Below are positions 1 to 5,392 of a DNA stretch of 49,315 bases, piece by piece (position 1 is the first letter of the stretch; each line of letters begins with the position of its first letter). Source of the stretch: a virus; the IMG/VR virus record IMGVR_UViG_3300047157_000051, positions 1 to 49,315 of that record; one strand, written 5' to 3'. The translations under genes were made by a program, and so were the position numbers. Below the pieces are notes generated by a model. The model made no database searches. It was not told where the DNA came from and saw only the letters and a program-made list of their open reading frames with translations.

Positions 1-45
1 TTTGTCAAGCCTTTGTAAAGTTTTTTACTTTATTTCGCAAATGAC

Positions 46-76
46 TTGACAAAACTCGTAAATAAATGTGTACAAT
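46..76 (+). promoter_or_regulatory. Weak candidate promoter
   Basis: TTGACA at 46-51 and TACAAT at 71-76 resemble sigma70 -35 and -10 boxes, but the 19-base spacer is long and no gene follows within 700 bases. It could drive a leader RNA or be chance in AT-rich DNA. Confidence 0.25.
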
Positions 77-243
77 AGAATTGTAAGGTTCTCCCCGGTT
101 ATATATATAACATAACCCAACCTAACCCATCCTAGTCGTTCCAAGACTTATTCAAAACATCATAACTCATAGGCGAAATTATTGCATACCGGGCAATCTG
201 GTTAATGTTGTAAAACCTTTCGAAATGTATAACATTTAGATAT

Positions 244-282
244 CCCTACCCCCTACTACCCCTGTACCTCCTGTGTACCCCC
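244..282 (-). other. C-rich/G-rich island, possible G-quadruplex
   Basis: The plus strand carries runs CCC, CCCCC, CCCC, CCTCC and CCCCC within 39 bases, so the minus strand has four G-runs of at least three. This is sharply unlike the surrounding AT-rich sequence. The folded form (G4 on the minus strand, i-motif on the plus) is inference. Confidence 0.4.
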
Positions 283-342
283 TTTTGCTATTGCCTTCAC
301 TTCGTTCAGCTCTTTACTTGCGAAAAAAAATGACGCAATTTC

Positions 343-401
343 AAAAGCTTGTAAAGCGTGGCAAAAAAACTATCACAATTTTAAAAGTTTTACAAGCTTT
401 T
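343..401 (+). terminator. Large inverted repeat followed by T-rich tract
   Basis: AAAAGCTTGTAAA (343-355) is perfectly complementary to TTTACAAGCTTTT (389-401), enclosing 33 bases. T-rich sequence follows (TTTATTTTATTTATTTTATTT region, 398-420). The long loop and low GC make it a poor intrinsic terminator. It may instead be a cruciform or protein-binding site. Confidence 0.35.
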
Positions 402-523
402 TATTTTATTTATTTTATTTGAAAAGCTTGACAAATTTGAAAAAGTCTGAACCAAATTTTACAAGTTTTTAAAGCCTTTTGAAATTTTAGAATCTGGTTA
501 TCGCCTTTAAAAATTTACATATC

Positions 524-565
524 CCTTTATAAATTATAATATATTATTCATAAACTTTATAAAGG
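524..565. repeat. 10-bp AT-rich inverted repeat
   Basis: CCTTTATAAA (524-533) and TTTATAAAGG (556-565) form a perfect inverted repeat around a 22-base pure-AT-like loop. The right arm lies in a 14-base word, AAACTTTATAAAGG (552-565), that recurs exactly at 5113-5126 next to another AT tract. A role in replication or regulation is inference. Confidence 0.45.
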
Positions 566-665
566 TTGTATCAGCTTCATTCTAAGACTTCGAACATCTC
601 ACCAATGCTACAGCATTAAAAAATATTCTTAAGCTCATACAAGCCATTCTGAACACCCTATTTTT

Positions 666-685
666 TACTGTATATTTGTACAGTA
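666..685. promoter_or_regulatory. Consensus-like LexA (SOS) box
   Basis: TACTGTATATTTGTACAGTA is a near-perfect palindrome with the CTGT-N8-ACAG core of gamma- and betaproteobacterial LexA sites, differing from the ideal Escherichia coli box only in the inner positions. It lies about 37 bases upstream of the -35 box of the first early promoter, so direct promoter blocking is not obvious. LexA binding is inference from the motif alone. Confidence 0.5.
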
Positions 686-721
686 GTCTCAAAATAAAGG
701 TGGTTTTTTTTCATTTACCCC

Positions 722-750
722 TTGCATTTCTCAATTTCATATGTTTTAAT
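722..750 (+). promoter_or_regulatory. Early promoter P1 (sigma70-like)
   Basis: TTGCAT (722-727) and TTTAAT (745-750) are separated by exactly 17 bases. The predicted start falls inside a 15-base leader word shared with promoter P2. It should drive the gene at 798. Confidence 0.6.
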
Positions 751-752
751 TC

Positions 753-780
753 TCTTAAGTAGTTAGGTAATTAAGCCTAA
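753..780 (+). promoter_or_regulatory. 5' leader stem-loop, copy 1
   Basis: The word TCTTAAGTAGTTAGG (753-767) lies just after the P1 -10 box. TTAGG (763-767) can pair with CCTAA (776-780) over an 8-base loop, giving a hairpin at the very 5' end of the transcript. The same word and stem recur after P2 (1231-1254), which argues for function. Confidence 0.5.
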
Positions 781-797
781 TCGAAACGAGGGAAATT

Positions 798-1121
798 ATG
801 AATATAGATAATATTTCTAGTCTTTCAAATTTACCGGCTAATCTAAGAAAAGATATTTTAGCTGGAATTATTTTAAAGGCTAATCAAAAAGGCAGAGCTT
901 TTGAAAAACAATCTCAAAAGAATCAACAAAAGATTATTAAGAGAGTTGTTAAAGAAAAGCTTTTATCTAATGAGATGCATGGTAAATTTTACCAACGTAA
1001 GCCAAATAATCCTAACGGGTTATTACCTAGTCAATATGGATATGTTAGGAAGTCAATATATAAATTGAATCCTGAAACATTAGCCCATATGATAAGGGAA
1101 CAAGAAAAGAGATTTAGTTAA
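798..1121 (+). CDS. Early protein of unknown function, 107 aa
   Basis: First gene of the early operon, behind promoter P1 and a GAGGG ribosome site. The product is basic and hydrophilic, rich in Lys, Asn and Gln, with a Lys/Gln-rich middle (residues 33-60) that suits nucleic-acid contact, and a C-terminal part with several Tyr. No signal peptide or membrane segment is seen and I do not recognise the family. Its position as the first transcribed gene suggests a role in host takeover, but this is inference. The frame is intact. Confidence 0.7.
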   Translation: MNIDNISSLSNLPANLRKDILAGIILKANQKGRAFEKQSQKNQQKIIKRVVKEKLLSNEMHGKFYQRKPNNPNGLLPSQYGYVRKSIYKLNPETLAHMIREQEKRFS

Positions 1122-1199
1122 TCCCCTAAACCTAGTCAAGTTTTAAAACTGACTACATTTATTTAAATGTAATTAGTTGAAATTATTTTTAAATAAGTG

Positions 1200-1227
1200 T
1201 TGACATACTTAAATGAGTATGTAATAC
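1200..1227 (+). promoter_or_regulatory. Early promoter P2 with operator-like dyad
   Basis: A perfect TTGACA (1200-1205) and TAATAC (1222-1227) are 16 bases apart. The spacer holds the dyad TACTTAAATGAGTA (1206-1219), whose TACT and AGTA arms could bind a repressor between the two boxes. It drives the gene at 1321. Confidence 0.6.
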
Positions 1228-1230
1228 TGA

Positions 1231-1254
1231 TCTTAAGTAGTTAGGGAAACCTAA
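1231..1254 (+). promoter_or_regulatory. 5' leader stem-loop, copy 2
   Basis: TCTTAAGTAGTTAGG (1231-1245) is identical to the element after P1 (753-767). Here TTAGG (1241-1245) and CCTAA (1250-1254) close a GAAA tetraloop, a very stable GNRA hairpin. The loop differs between the copies while the stem is kept, which supports selection on the structure. Confidence 0.55.
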
Positions 1255-1320
1255 ACGAAAAAGGAAACAGAGCAACGCCACGATTTGAAAAGGTTGCCAT
1301 TTTATAGGGAGTGTTTTTAT

Positions 1321-1662
1321 ATGAAACATTTACTACTAGAATTAGTAGAAAAAGCTGTAAAAAAGAATGATTGGGAGTATTCAATAGATTTTGATTTCTA
1401 TGATACATACCAAGATTTCTCACAAGATTTGACAAAAGTGTGCAACACTAAAAAATCAGATCAATATGTAGGGGTTAATAACCTTGATGAAGCGGTGGTA
1501 ATATTTAGAGAACGAGAATCTAAACAGCGTAAAGGTTATATCCTTTGGAGTAATTGGAATAGTGGCACAGAACGAGTAGCCGATTATTCAGTTAATCTTG
1601 ATAACGAGTTAAAGTTATCACAAGTCTTAGAAGCTTGGGATACTGAGAAAAGTTTGATATGA
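1321..1662 (+). CDS. Early acidic protein of unknown function, 113 aa
   Basis: The ATG at 1321 follows an AGGGAG ribosome site. An in-frame TTG at 1285 is a less likely start. The product is acidic, rich in Asp, Glu, Tyr and Trp, with no membrane segment or Cys cluster. Small acidic early phage proteins often bind or mimic nucleic-acid surfaces of host enzymes, but nothing here names a target. Its stop overlaps the next start in ATGA, so translation of the two is probably coupled. Confidence 0.65.
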   Translation: MKHLLLELVEKAVKKNDWEYSIDFDFYDTYQDFSQDLTKVCNTKKSDQYVGVNNLDEAVVIFRERESKQRKGYILWSNWNSGTERVADYSVNLDNELKLSQVLEAWDTEKSLI

Positions 1663-1739
1663 TTATCAATCTAGCAATAGAGATATACCTAGTCATAACG
1701 ATTGGGTATATCATTGTTAACTTAGCGAGGGAGTTATGA
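1659..1739 (+). CDS. 26-aa membrane peptide
   Basis: A tiny reading frame fits exactly between its neighbours with an ATGA overlap at both ends (1659-1662 and 1736-1739). The product is almost entirely hydrophobic (Ile, Leu, Val, Tyr), begins MIINLAIEIYLVITIGYIIV and has a short basic end, so it is a single transmembrane helix. Tight coupling on both sides supports real translation. Function is unknown. Confidence 0.5.
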   Translation: MIINLAIEIYLVITIGYIIVNLAREL

Positions 1740-1954
1740 ATAAATATGAAAAGATCGAGGATGCAATTTGCAAACTTGAAAAAATAATCTGTGATGAGTT
1801 AGACATTGATCTAGGGCATGACATCTTAAAACCATTAGACGATTGGAATGGATTAAGAGGAAAAATACAAGACCATGAGGTTGATGATGTGTTTGGCTTG
1901 GGTTTTGATAACAAAGACATCAAACAAATCAGACAAAGAATTAGAAATTTATAA
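1736..1954 (+). CDS. Small acidic protein, 72 aa
   Basis: Follows a GAGGGAG ribosome site and overlaps the stop of the membrane peptide upstream. The protein is acidic in its first 60 residues with two Cys (about residues 13 and 20), and basic at the end (KQIRQRIRNL). It is predicted largely helical. I do not recognise the family. The frame is intact. Confidence 0.65.
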   Translation: MNKYEKIEDAICKLEKIICDELDIDLGHDILKPLDDWNGLRGKIQDHEVDDVFGLGFDNKDIKQIRQRIRNL

Positions 1955-1966
1955 ACGAGGTAAACT

Positions 1967-2074
1967 ATGAAACTAAATAAATTTGATGAGTGGGTTTTAG
2001 ATAATCCTATAAAATTTTATGGATTCCAGATAGTGTATATTGCACTATGTTGGATTGGTTATTATGGGATATAA
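1967..2074 (+). CDS. 35-aa single-pass membrane protein
   Basis: Starts after a GAGGTAA ribosome site 12 bases past the previous stop. A charged N-terminus (MKLNKFDEWV) is followed by a hydrophobic helix (about residues 17-35) rich in Tyr, Ile and Trp. Its 3' end overlaps the next gene by 11 bases. Function is unknown. Confidence 0.5.
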   Translation: MKLNKFDEWVLDNPIKFYGFQIVYIALCWIGYYGI

Positions 2075-2774
2075 ATTATTAAGCGTAAACTCTAATCCAA
2101 AGATTGATAAGAGTAATAAAGTATCGGAAAAGTATTGGTCATGCATTATGCATTTGCGACCAGTAAGCACAAAGATATGTCCATATCAAGACATAGCCAA
2201 GTGCAAGGATGCTTGTTTAAATACTGCTGGACTTGGTGGAGTGTATCCAAGTATCCAAAAGGCTAGGCAAAAGAAGACCGATCTATTCTTAAACGATAGA
2301 GACGAATTTATGCAACAGCTAGTCAAGGATATCAATACATTCATCCGAGCCTGTCAGCGTAAGGACAAGCGACCTGCGATAAGATTAAATGGTACTAGTG
2401 ATATTCAATGGGAATACATAGAGATTGATGGATACGATAACATCTTTGCCATGTTTCCAGATGTACAATTCTATGACTATACCAAGATACCAACAAGGAA
2501 GATAGAACACATACCAAACTATCACTTGACATGGAGTTATAGCGAAGCAAATGACAAGTATGCCAAGATGTTTGACAAAGTACCGAACAACAAAGCAGTA
2601 GTGTTCAAGAATAAAATACTACCGAGTATGTTCAAGGGCTTAAAAGTTATTGATGGGGATACCCATGATATGAGATTTCTAGACGAACCAAATAGCGTGG
2701 TTGGTCTGAAAGCAAAGGGCAAAGCTAGACAAGATACGTCTGGGTTTGTAATTAATGTAATACAATTAGCGTAA
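2064..2774 (+). CDS. Conserved phage protein with CP-x-C-C motif, DUF7227-like
   Basis: About 236 residues from the ATG at 2064 (an upstream in-frame start at 2040 is less likely). The N-terminal third has the motif ICPYQDIAKCKDACLNTAGLGG (Cys near residues 37, 44 and 48), which I associate with a widespread phage family of unknown function (DUF7227-type); that assignment is from memory. The rest has a repeated W-x-Y pattern and a C-terminal GDTHDMRF segment suggestive of an enzyme-like fold. Clustered Cys could bind a metal or FeS cluster. The gene is intact and the longest in the early block. Confidence 0.65.
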   Translation: MGYKLLSVNSNPKIDKSNKVSEKYWSCIMHLRPVSTKICPYQDIAKCKDACLNTAGLGGVYPSIQKARQKKTDLFLNDRDEFMQQLVKDINTFIRACQRKDKRPAIRLNGTSDIQWEYIEIDGYDNIFAMFPDVQFYDYTKIPTRKIEHIPNYHLTWSYSEANDKYAKMFDKVPNNKAVVFKNKILPSMFKGLKVIDGDTHDMRFLDEPNSVVGLKAKGKARQDTSGFVINVIQLA

Positions 2775-2791
2775 AGCTAGGAGTTAGTAAT

Positions 2792-3007
2792 ATGGTAAAG
2801 AAATTTACAGATAGGTATGATAACAGAAAAATCTTTTATCATTTTAATGTGTTGGGAGTTAAGTTTAGATTAGCTGTCAAAACTGATAGATCATTTAAAC
2901 GAGGTAGTGATAAGAGAAAATATTTCTCATACCTACCCAAAAGTATTTACTATACTGACATGGGTTATTCCTATGATGGTAAAAACTTATACACTTTGAC
3001 TAAGTAA
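2792..3007 (+). CDS. Small basic protein, 71 aa
   Basis: Preceded by a TAGGAG ribosome site. The product is rich in Lys, Arg, Tyr and Phe, contains FKRGSDKRKYFSY in the middle and ends in a Tyr-rich segment. It is not a membrane protein. It is probably nucleic-acid binding by charge alone; the family is not recognised. Confidence 0.6.
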   Translation: MVKKFTDRYDNRKIFYHFNVLGVKFRLAVKTDRSFKRGSDKRKYFSYLPKSIYYTDMGYSYDGKNLYTLTK

Positions 3008-3008
3008 A

Positions 3009-3263
3009 ATGAATAAACCAAGATATATTGAAGCACACTATACACAAGTCATACAATATGATTTGGAAGATTTAGACATAAATTGGGAAGATGTCGCAGA
3101 CTATGATGTTAGGTGGACAACACTTTCTATTGAATTAAAAAATGGAGAAGTTATTGAGGTAAATAACTACCATGAATGTGATACCGATTGGAAGTGGGCA
3201 AATAAAGTACAGGCTTTTGATGAAAACTTTTATGAGGTTGAACTAGTAGAGGAGAAACTATGA
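3009..3263 (+). CDS. Small acidic protein, 84 aa
   Basis: Starts one base after the previous stop. Strongly acidic and Trp-rich, with alternating hydrophobic and polar residues (TTLSIELKNGEVIEVNNY) that suggest a beta-sheet sandwich. Its end overlaps the next start by ATGA. Function is unknown. Confidence 0.6.
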   Translation: MNKPRYIEAHYTQVIQYDLEDLDINWEDVADYDVRWTTLSIELKNGEVIEVNNYHECDTDWKWANKVQAFDENFYEVELVEEKL

Positions 3264-3466
3264 ATAGAAATAAAGTAGATCAAATAGTAGATGATTACTA
3301 TGAAGATGCTGAGATCATAGATACAAATCCAGAGAGTAAATACTTTGGAGACGATCACAATGCACAACAGTTAGAGAGAATCTTTGATGAGTGTGTTGAG
3401 AATGGTATGTCTTATGATGAAGCAGAAGAGGAAGCAACAAGAATATTCCAAGAGAAAGGCATATGA
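3260..3466 (+). CDS. Small acidic helical protein, 68 aa
   Basis: Has a GGAG ribosome site inside the previous gene and an ATGA overlap at its start. Very acidic, with DDYYEDAEIID near the start and a C-terminal helix (SYDEAEEEATRIFQEKGI). No family is recognised. It could be a DNA mimic or an adaptor to a host enzyme; that is speculation. Confidence 0.6.
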   Translation: MNRNKVDQIVDDYYEDAEIIDTNPESKYFGDDHNAQQLERIFDECVENGMSYDEAEEEATRIFQEKGI

Positions 3467-3633
3467 AAAAAGAATTATTGTATAGATGGGAAGATTTAAA
3501 AGAAATTAAAAGGATAGAAAGTGAACTAGATTTTCTTAAAAAACTAAATCTTTTAATTAAAGACAGGTTGGTTATTTGTAAGGAAGATGTAGCCAGATTA
3601 GAAACAAAAGGAATAACAGGAGAAGATGAATGA
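3463..3633 (+). CDS. 56-aa coiled-coil protein
   Basis: Starts at 3463 overlapping the previous stop and ends overlapping the next start at 3630, both by ATGA. The Leu and Lys/Glu pattern from about residue 8 to 45 is typical of a single amphipathic helix or short coiled coil. One Cys is near residue 39. Function is unknown. Confidence 0.55.
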   Translation: MKKELLYRWEDLKEIKRIESELDFLKKLNLLIKDRLVICKEDVARLETKGITGEDE

Positions 3634-3884
3634 CAATACAAGATATAATAAGTAAAGCATTCTTTGATGGGTATGGTTTGATGTTTAAGTATCACAAAAC
3701 TGATACAGGTGAACACCAACAACGAATGTTAGTGACTGTATCCGATTTAAAATACAACGCTGATGATGAGATATTAGTTGGTGGTTGTATTAGTACTGAT
3801 GGGGAATACAGACAATTCTTCATGGAAAACATGATGTCTGTTAAACCTTTTAAGTATATAGATATTGCAGAACTGTCACAATAA
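3630..3884 (+). CDS. 84-aa protein with small beta-fold appearance
   Basis: Last gene of the tightly coupled chain that starts at 3009. It has GYGLMFKYHKTDTGE and a VTVSDLKYNADDEILVGGCI segment, suggestive of a small SH3/WYL-like beta barrel that many viral and CRISPR-linked proteins share. This resemblance is only by eye. The frame is intact. Confidence 0.6.
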   Translation: MTIQDIISKAFFDGYGLMFKYHKTDTGEHQQRMLVTVSDLKYNADDEILVGGCISTDGEYRQFFMENMMSVKPFKYIDIAELSQ

Positions 3885-4269
3885 TGTCACACAAATGACA
3901 CATTGATATGATAGGATATGTTTTGTAGTTAGGAGTGAGCCTTTGTAAAATCCCACTGGTCTTATATGTCTGAAGTGCGAGTTAAGGATAAAAGTAAATG
4001 AGAACTAAACCACCATGCACTAACTACAAACTTGTCCGAGTAAGGGAGTAGTTGACAAGACTGCACCAGCTATCCAGCGTGAGCTACTATAAACTAGGAT
4101 AGAGGAGTGGTTTGCTAGTAGTCCATGGTTTTACCTTGTCCGAGTAAAGAAGGACAAGAAGTAGTGTTGACAGGCACTATAAAAACCGATAGTTATGTTG
4201 CTGTTGGAGGAGTTGGTAGTTATCTTCGGAACTAAAAAACTACCACCTAATTTTAAAAAGGAGGATGAT
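3885..4269 (+). ncRNA. Hairpin-rich stretch, candidate structured RNA
   Basis: No long frame exists here, yet complementary segments are dense. 3922-3932 pairs with 4020-4030 over 11 bp. CTTGTC 4031-4036 pairs with 4054-4059. CTATCC 4070-4075 pairs with 4097-4102. CTACTA 4084-4089 pairs with 4116-4121, which crosses the former as a pseudoknot would. CTTGTCC 4135-4141 pairs with GGACAAG 4152-4158. 4214-4221 pairs with 4238-4245. AACTAC 4022-4027 also matches 4048-4053, giving an alternative fold. The 13-mer CTTGTCCGAGTAA occurs twice, 104 bases apart. Against an RNA: tiny frames exist at 3966-4001, 3998-4051 and 4125-4235, and indels in this region could hide small genes. Confidence 0.4.
4125..4235 (+). 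CDS. Possible 36-aa peptide inside the hairpin-rich stretch
   Basis: A frame starting MVLPCPSKEGQEVVLTGTIK and ending SYLRN reads like a small beta protein and spans the second CTTGTCC hairpin. An upstream frame in the same style (LQTCPSKGVVDK at about 4024) shares the CPSK word because the DNA repeat is shared. There is no clear ribosome site close to the ATG. Low confidence. Confidence 0.25.
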   Translation: MVLPCPSKEGQEVVLTGTIKTDSYVAVGGVGSYLRN

Positions 4270-4517
4270 ATGAGTAATAAATAAAAGTAAATTGGCAAGA
4301 CCATAGGAATTAGATGATCTATTACAGAAAGAATGGCTGGATCCTAAGTTTGAAGTGCGAGTGACTAATGAGGTTGGATAACCTTTTGGTAAATTTATGG
4401 GTTAGTCAAGAAGATCTGGACAATGTAGCTTATGATGTTGATGATGTTGCATAGGCTTTGGAGAACTACGTCAAAGAACAAGAACGAGATGGCTTAACGA
4501 TACTTAAAGGAGAGTAA
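4270..4517 (+). CDS. Small acidic protein, about 80 aa, frameshifted
   Basis: A strong GGAGG site (4260-4264) precedes the ATG at 4270. Joining frames gives MSNK-SKLARP, then ELDDLLQKEWLDPKFEVRV, NLLVNLWVSQEDLDNVAYD and finally LENYVKEQERDGLTILKGE before TAA at 4515-4517. At least three disruptions (near 4282, 4372 and 4452) must be corrected, one being an in-frame TAG. The pieces are colinear and contiguous, so one damaged gene is the simplest reading. Function is unknown; acidic and helical. Confidence 0.45.
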
Positions 4518-4520
4518 AGT

Positions 4521-4646
4521 ATGAGTAAAGTATTTAGAGAATGGTTTGATACTGTTGACAAGAACAGTCAAGAGTGGTTAGACTTTGTTAAACAACAAGA
4601 GCAAGATGATGAAATGTCTGCTCAAATATTGGAGGATGCTGAGTGA
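4521..4646 (+). CDS. 41-aa acidic peptide
   Basis: Starts three bases after the previous stop, with GGAGAG as ribosome site. Begins MSKVFREWFDTVDKNSQEWL; acidic and helical. Its stop TGA overlaps a GTG start at 4643, indicating coupling to the next gene. Function is unknown. Confidence 0.5.
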   Translation: MSKVFREWFDTVDKNSQEWLDFVKQQEQDDEMSAQILEDAE

Positions 4647-4875
4647 AAAGAATAGAAAAAGGTACATGGCATTCCAGAGTTGAGGAAATTTTATGCCGAG
4701 ACTTTGGAAATTTGTACAGTAGATTGACAGAGTATAACGCAACAAATGTTGCTAGATAGATACCCATGCTTATGTCATAAATAGGAGAGACTTAGATTCT
4801 CTATCAGAGGTGGACATAAACATGCTTGTAGAAGAGCATGTGGCTTCGTGTATTGCACGTTCTTTTAGGTACTAA
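4643..4875 (+). CDS. Small protein, about 77 aa, one frameshift
   Basis: Begins with GTG in a GTGA overlap behind GGAGG. The first frame runs VKRIEKGTWHSRVEEIL to NATNVAR and meets TAG at 4757. A one-base change there continues as DTHAYVINRRDLDSLSEVDI and ends SFRY at 4875. The join is in mid-helix and the two halves share composition, so this is one gene with an indel. The unit could be DNA-binding (basic helices, Arg-Arg), but no family is recognised. Confidence 0.45.
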
Positions 4876-5013
4876 GGGTATGCCCTACCTTTTAATTAAC
4901 CCTATGCTTAGAGACGAGTACAGTAAGTCAATAATTTTTTGATAGAATTGTACAGTATTGTGTAAAATTTTATTAATATCTAGGTTTCAAGGTAACACTA
5001 ATTGTCACATAAT
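4876..5013. other. Intergenic spacer with GTACAGTA direct repeats
   Basis: No gene is seen. GTACAGTA occurs at 4918-4925 and again at 4950-4957, 32 bases (about three helical turns) apart. These match one half of the LexA-type site at 666-685. A weak second promoter (TTGATA 4939-4944, TAAAAT 4963-4968, spacer 18) overlaps the second repeat. Confidence 0.35.
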
Positions 5014-5042
5014 TTGACTTTTGTTTAAAAATATGTTATAAT
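5014..5042 (+). promoter_or_regulatory. Strong promoter P3 (sigma70-like)
   Basis: TTGACT (5014-5019) and a perfect TATAAT (5037-5042) are 17 bases apart. This is among the best promoters in the window. It drives the block starting at 5136 and stands immediately before an AT-only tract. Confidence 0.7.
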
Positions 5043-5135
5043 CTTTTATACAATTTAAAACATTAATGAAAATAATAATTAATTATATTAATAATTTATA
5101 TTAATATTTATAAAACTTTATAAAGGAGTATAGTA
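5043..5135. other. AT-only tract, candidate replication origin
   Basis: Bases 5069-5115 contain 47 consecutive A or T, directly downstream of promoter P3. The primary origin of phage T7 has the same plan, a promoter followed by an AT-rich stretch in the early region. Alternatively this is only an unstructured leader for the gene at 5136. The word AAACTTTATAAAGG (5113-5126) is shared with the left control region and supplies the ribosome site. Confidence 0.35.
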
Positions 5136-5381
5136 ATGATAGAATATAATAATAAAAAAGTAACACCAAAGGTGTATGCTAAACACCAAGTGTCTGATTA
5201 CTTGATGGGTTTGTTTGATAGTCCAGAGGTTCATATGGATAAGGGATTTGCAAACGCTACACCACGTGAACAAGCTGAGATAATGAATCAAGTTAGTTTG
5301 TTTGAGGACAGGATTCATAAGTTATTGGGTGTTAAGTTTAAAAGTATTACAAGTAGTAGTAACTTTGAAAAATCTATATAG
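5136..5381 (+). CDS. Early protein of unknown function, 81 aa
   Basis: Preceded by AAAGGAGTA. A mixed-charge helical protein containing VSDYLMGLFDSPEVH and a central ATPREQAEIMNQVSLFEDRI helix. No membrane segment or Cys. First gene behind P3, so expected to be well expressed early. The family is not recognised; the frame is intact. Confidence 0.65.
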   Translation: MIEYNNKKVTPKVYAKHQVSDYLMGLFDSPEVHMDKGFANATPREQAEIMNQVSLFEDRIHKLLGVKFKSITSSSNFEKSI

Positions 5382-5392
5382 GAGATAGAGTT

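Larger units (their letters stand above)
1..797. other. Gene-free left regulatory region
   Basis: No convincing gene lies in this AT-rich stretch. It holds a possible promoter (46-76), a short TAACCC/AACC run (112-133), a C-rich island (244-282), two long inverted repeats (343-401 and 524-565), a LexA-type palindrome (666-685) and a good sigma70-like promoter (722-750). Short motifs such as AAGCTTGTAAA and TTGACAAA recur in both orientations. If the window ends are joined, this is the divergent control region between the leftward late genes (first start codon at 49315) and the rightward early genes. That joining is inference. A 27-codon ATG frame at 330 was seen but has no supporting features. 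Confidence 0.75.

Noticed and set aside
112-133. Telomere-like TAACCC/AACC repeats at the left end
   Set aside because: Only two full units in a short stretch, with no terminal hairpin or protelomerase gene.
666-685. SOS box as proof of lysogeny
   Set aside because: No integrase, excisionase, repressor or partition gene is visible; the box alone does not show a temperate life style.
3885-4269. tRNA or tmRNA in the hairpin-rich region
   Set aside because: No cloverleaf, TTCGA-type arm or CCA end could be drawn from the visible stems.
4270-4517. In-frame TAG codons suggesting amber recoding
   Set aside because: Several well-defined genes (for example nrdA and the gene ending at 8432) use TAG as their natural stop, and the in-frame TAGs fall in an indel-rich segment.
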